NCBI GenBank assembly: GCA_030615365.1
Contig: JAUWZM010000109.1
Span: 1-7,180, forward strand
DNA length: 7,180 bases
DNA from: Candidatus Aerophobota bacterium
Lineage (GTDB): Bacteria > Aerophobota > Aerophobia > Aerophobales > B3-G15
Direction of reading: 5' to 3'
Part shown: positions 5,424 through 7,180 of the stretch, piece by piece
Layout: each line of letters starts with the position of its first letter
Position numbering within the stretch: position 1 is the first letter of the stretch
The notes under the pieces: generated by a model
What the model was told of the DNA's origin: nothing
Seen by the model: only the letters and a program-made list of their open reading frames with translations
Databases searched by the model: none
Made by a program: the position numbers and the translations under genes

Positions 5424-6255
5424 GGATGTATCCAAAATAGAAACTGCAATTCAACGTAGCGTAATCTCTCTGAGTCAAATAGCCAAGGACTTTATTCTCA
5501 AGGGGATTGAACTTACCCGAATTTGCAGAGTAGCGGTACTTTTGAAAGAAAGTGGGGTAAATCCTGCTACCATTTTTTACCATAAATTAGCCGAAAAATG
5601 CATTGATATGCAAAGAGATGATGGCGGCTGGACGGATGTAGTAGAGACGATGTGGTGTACTGCTCTTCTAAATCTTTTTAGTGAACTCTCAAATCCTGTA
5701 AAGAAGGCATTTAAGTGGCTAAGGAGCCAGAAGTGTAACGGAGGCGGTTGGGGTAAATCCATAAGGGATTCCGCTCGTATTCCTGTAACCGGACTCCTCC
5801 TATATCTGCTTCCCCAACTCTCATCCGATGAGGATCTTAAGTGGCTGGAAGGTAAATGGTATCAGGAAGGGAAGCTTGAACCGCGCTTGACCTATAAAGC
5901 GGCTCTTACTTTGATGGCGTTTCGGAAGAATGACTATTATCCGGAAAATCAGGGTCTTATTTCAAAGACTGTTCGCTGGCTATCTGGTCAACAGAATGAT
6001 GACGGGGGATGGGGTCCGTGGAAAGGACATCCAGTTGGAAGTGACCCCTGGTGCACGGGAATCGATATGGTGGGACTTCTTCAGTATTCTGATAAAATCT
6101 CTCAAAAAGTATTATGGAAATCCTTGAAATGGCTTAGAGAGAAACAGCTTCCGAATGGGCTTTGGCCTTATCATTATATTGAGGAAGGGAGCAGTTGGGC
6201 TCTATATGCTTTGGCCATGGGATATAGTTTATTAAATGGAAGAGAAATTGACTAG
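5410..6255 (+). CDS. Small alpha/alpha-toroid protein with prenyltransferase/squalene-cyclase repeats
   Basis: The 281-residue product consists of helical repeats carrying QW-type turns: QRDDGGW (residues 68-74), QKCNGGGW (107-114), QQNDDGGW (194-201) and KQLPNGLW (246-252). These define the alpha/alpha-barrel shared by squalene-hopene cyclases, protein prenyltransferase beta subunits and related toroids. It is less than half the size of squalene-hopene cyclases, and I see no DxDD acid motif, so terpene cyclisation is unlikely. D212-x2-C215 after the third turn and H255 after the fourth lie where farnesyltransferase beta subunits hold zinc (D-x-C and H), a loose analogy only. ATG 5410 lies inside the last codons of the precursor gene and has no ribosome binding site, implying coupling. 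In-frame starts at GTG 5389 and ATG 5374 would lengthen the protein by 7 or 12 residues into the precursor core. Context suggests action on the modified peptide; the reaction is unknown. Confidence 0.8.
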   Translation: MGVNKDVSKIETAIQRSVISLSQIAKDFILKGIELTRICRVAVLLKESGVNPATIFYHKLAEKCIDMQRDDGGWTDVVETMWCTALLNLFSELSNPVKKAFKWLRSQKCNGGGWGKSIRDSARIPVTGLLLYLLPQLSSDEDLKWLEGKWYQEGKLEPRLTYKAALTLMAFRKNDYYPENQGLISKTVRWLSGQQNDDGGWGPWKGHPVGSDPWCTGIDMVGLLQYSDKISQKVLWKSLKWLREKQLPNGLWPYHYIEEGSSWALYALAMGYSLLNGREID

Positions 6256-7054
6256 AGAGTTAGAAAAAATAATCATTAAGAATATAAGAGAAATTCCTGA
6301 AGTCCCATTATCGTTTTTACTCTCAGGAGGGATTGATTCTTCTCTTGCATTAGCAATTCTTCATAAAGTATATCCTGAAGTGTCAATTTCAACATTCACT
6401 CTGGCTAAATCAAATGATTATCCAGACATAGTTTTTGCTCGTAAAATAGCCAATTTATTTGAGACAGAACATAATGAGATAGTTCTCTCTGATGAGGAAT
6501 ACAGCAAATTTCTCGGCGAATATAATAAAGTCAAACGATATGATTTTAAGGGTGATATAAATGTATATATCCTTTGCTGTTTTGCTAAAACATTTAGTAG
6601 TATAGTTGTTACTGGTGATGGGGGAGATGAGTGTTTTGGTGGATATTGGCTTCATAAGTATCCCTTGGGGTATAAGGAGGCTGGAATGATTAAATCCTTC
6701 GAAGAAATCCATCTCACCCCAAGAAAATACTTGAGGGAAATGGTTAATATGGGTTTTAGGGACTTTTTATACAAAGAAAAATCACAAAAAGAAGATTACG
6801 ATACTGTATGGGAATATTTTGTGAAGATTATGGCGCCAAGACATCTTGCTCCTTTATTGCATACTGCAAAGGTCTTAAACATTGAGATTTATACTCCACT
6901 CTTTTCTGAAAGACTCACAAATTTTATGAGAAATCTTCCGTATAGGGAAAGAGTTGGGAGAAAGATAGAAAAGGAGTTGGCTTCAATGTATTTGCCTAAA
7001 TCAATCGTAGAAAGAGAAAGTATAGGATTTGATGTAGCACTAGGAGCCTGGTGA
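6236..7054 (+). CDS. Stand-alone asparagine-synthetase-like ATP-dependent amide ligase
   Basis: This 272-residue protein corresponds to the synthetase half of class B asparagine synthetases, which adenylates a carboxylate and lets an amine attack it. The PP-loop LSGGIDSS (residues 29-36) and the second ATP-site signature TGDGGDECFGGY (126-137) are intact. The N-terminal glutaminase domain with its Cys nucleophile is absent, as it is in function for lasso-peptide cyclases and beta-lactam synthetases, which form intramolecular amides. In the C-terminal motif, family members read R-x-K-x-G-F with a catalytic Lys; here it is R-E-S-I-G-F, and the protein stops 10 residues after this motif (LGAW), where relatives continue for tens of residues. 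A one-base shift at the end would add only about 11 codons. ATG 6236 overlaps the toroid gene by 20 nt with no clear ribosome site. An isopeptide- or amide-forming role on the precursor is inferred from context; reduced or altered activity is possible. Confidence 0.85.
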   Translation: MEEKLTRELEKIIIKNIREIPEVPLSFLLSGGIDSSLALAILHKVYPEVSISTFTLAKSNDYPDIVFARKIANLFETEHNEIVLSDEEYSKFLGEYNKVKRYDFKGDINVYILCCFAKTFSSIVVTGDGGDECFGGYWLHKYPLGYKEAGMIKSFEEIHLTPRKYLREMVNMGFRDFLYKEKSQKEDYDTVWEYFVKIMAPRHLAPLLHTAKVLNIEIYTPLFSERLTNFMRNLPYRERVGRKIEKELASMYLPKSIVERESIGFDVALGAW

Positions 7055-7115
7055 AAAACCCCCTTAAATTTCATTACATTTTTATCTGAACTTTGTTCTT
7101 TCTCAAGTAAAATAT

Positions 7116-7144
7116 TTGACAAAAATCCTTATCCATAGTATAAT
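7116..7144 (+). promoter_or_regulatory. Perfect-consensus sigma-70 promoter for a gene beyond the window
   Basis: TTGACA (7116-7121) and TATAAT (7139-7144) are separated by exactly 17 bp, the ideal arrangement. Transcription would begin near 7151 and run off the right edge. A near-copy of the motif found upstream of the RiPP operon, TGAACTTTG, lies at 7087-7095. No terminator hairpin is visible between the ligase stop at 7054 and this promoter. Confidence 0.7.
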
Positions 7145-7180
7145 AGAAGCGATTTTGAAGTTAAAAAATACTTATGATAA

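Noticed and set aside
5410..6255. Squalene-hopene cyclase or other terpene cyclase
   Set aside because: The repeats match, but the protein is far too short and I find no DxDD motif.
6236..7054. Housekeeping asparagine synthetase AsnB
   Set aside because: No glutaminase domain, the conserved Lys motif is changed, the C-terminus is short, and the gene is embedded in a RiPP operon.

Overview
The window is A/T-rich bacterial DNA with all supported genes on the + strand. Promoters have sigma-70-type -35/-10 boxes (TTGACA/TATAAT-like) and there are clear purine-rich Shine-Dalgarno sites, so the host is a bacterium. Nothing in the sequence fixes the phylum. Three parts can be read.

(1) Positions 1-3447 look like a worn defence/accessory region. 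It starts with a large type ISP-family adenine-N6 methyltransferase/specificity polypeptide (158-2209). This protein has lost everything upstream of SAM motif I, including the helicase and nuclease parts expected in the family. Next is an unrecognised three-helix membrane protein with a long Lys-rich coiled coil (2292-3272). Last is a HicB-like antitoxin remnant with no start codon and a one-base frameshift (about 3276-3447).

(2) Positions 3448-3901 form a gene-free, very A/T-rich regulatory region. It holds two good promoters facing right, an 11-bp-period direct repeat just upstream of the first -35 box, and two inverted repeats.

(3) Positions 3902-7054 are a tightly overlapping five-gene operon that reads as a RiPP (ribosomally made, post-translationally modified peptide) biosynthesis cluster. 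The genes are a radical SAM/SPASM peptide maturase (3902-4987), a free-standing PqqD-like RiPP recognition protein (4975-5271), a 50-residue precursor peptide ending in FCVQCSSCHGCK (5271-5423; Cys in CX2CX2CX2C spacing), a small alpha/alpha-toroid protein with prenyltransferase/squalene-cyclase-type repeats (about 5410-6255), and a stand-alone asparagine-synthetase-like ATP-dependent amide ligase (6236-7054). Every junction overlaps, and the strongest ribosome binding site in the operon precedes the precursor.

The inferred pathway is as follows. The PqqD-like protein binds the leader and presents the Cys-rich C-terminus to the radical SAM enzyme, probably for Cys-based crosslinking. The toroid protein and the adenylating ligase add further modifications. 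I do not recognise this combination as a named RiPP class, and it is the main discovery candidate. No peptidase or exporter lies in the window. A perfect-consensus promoter at 7116-7144 points to another gene just beyond the right edge.
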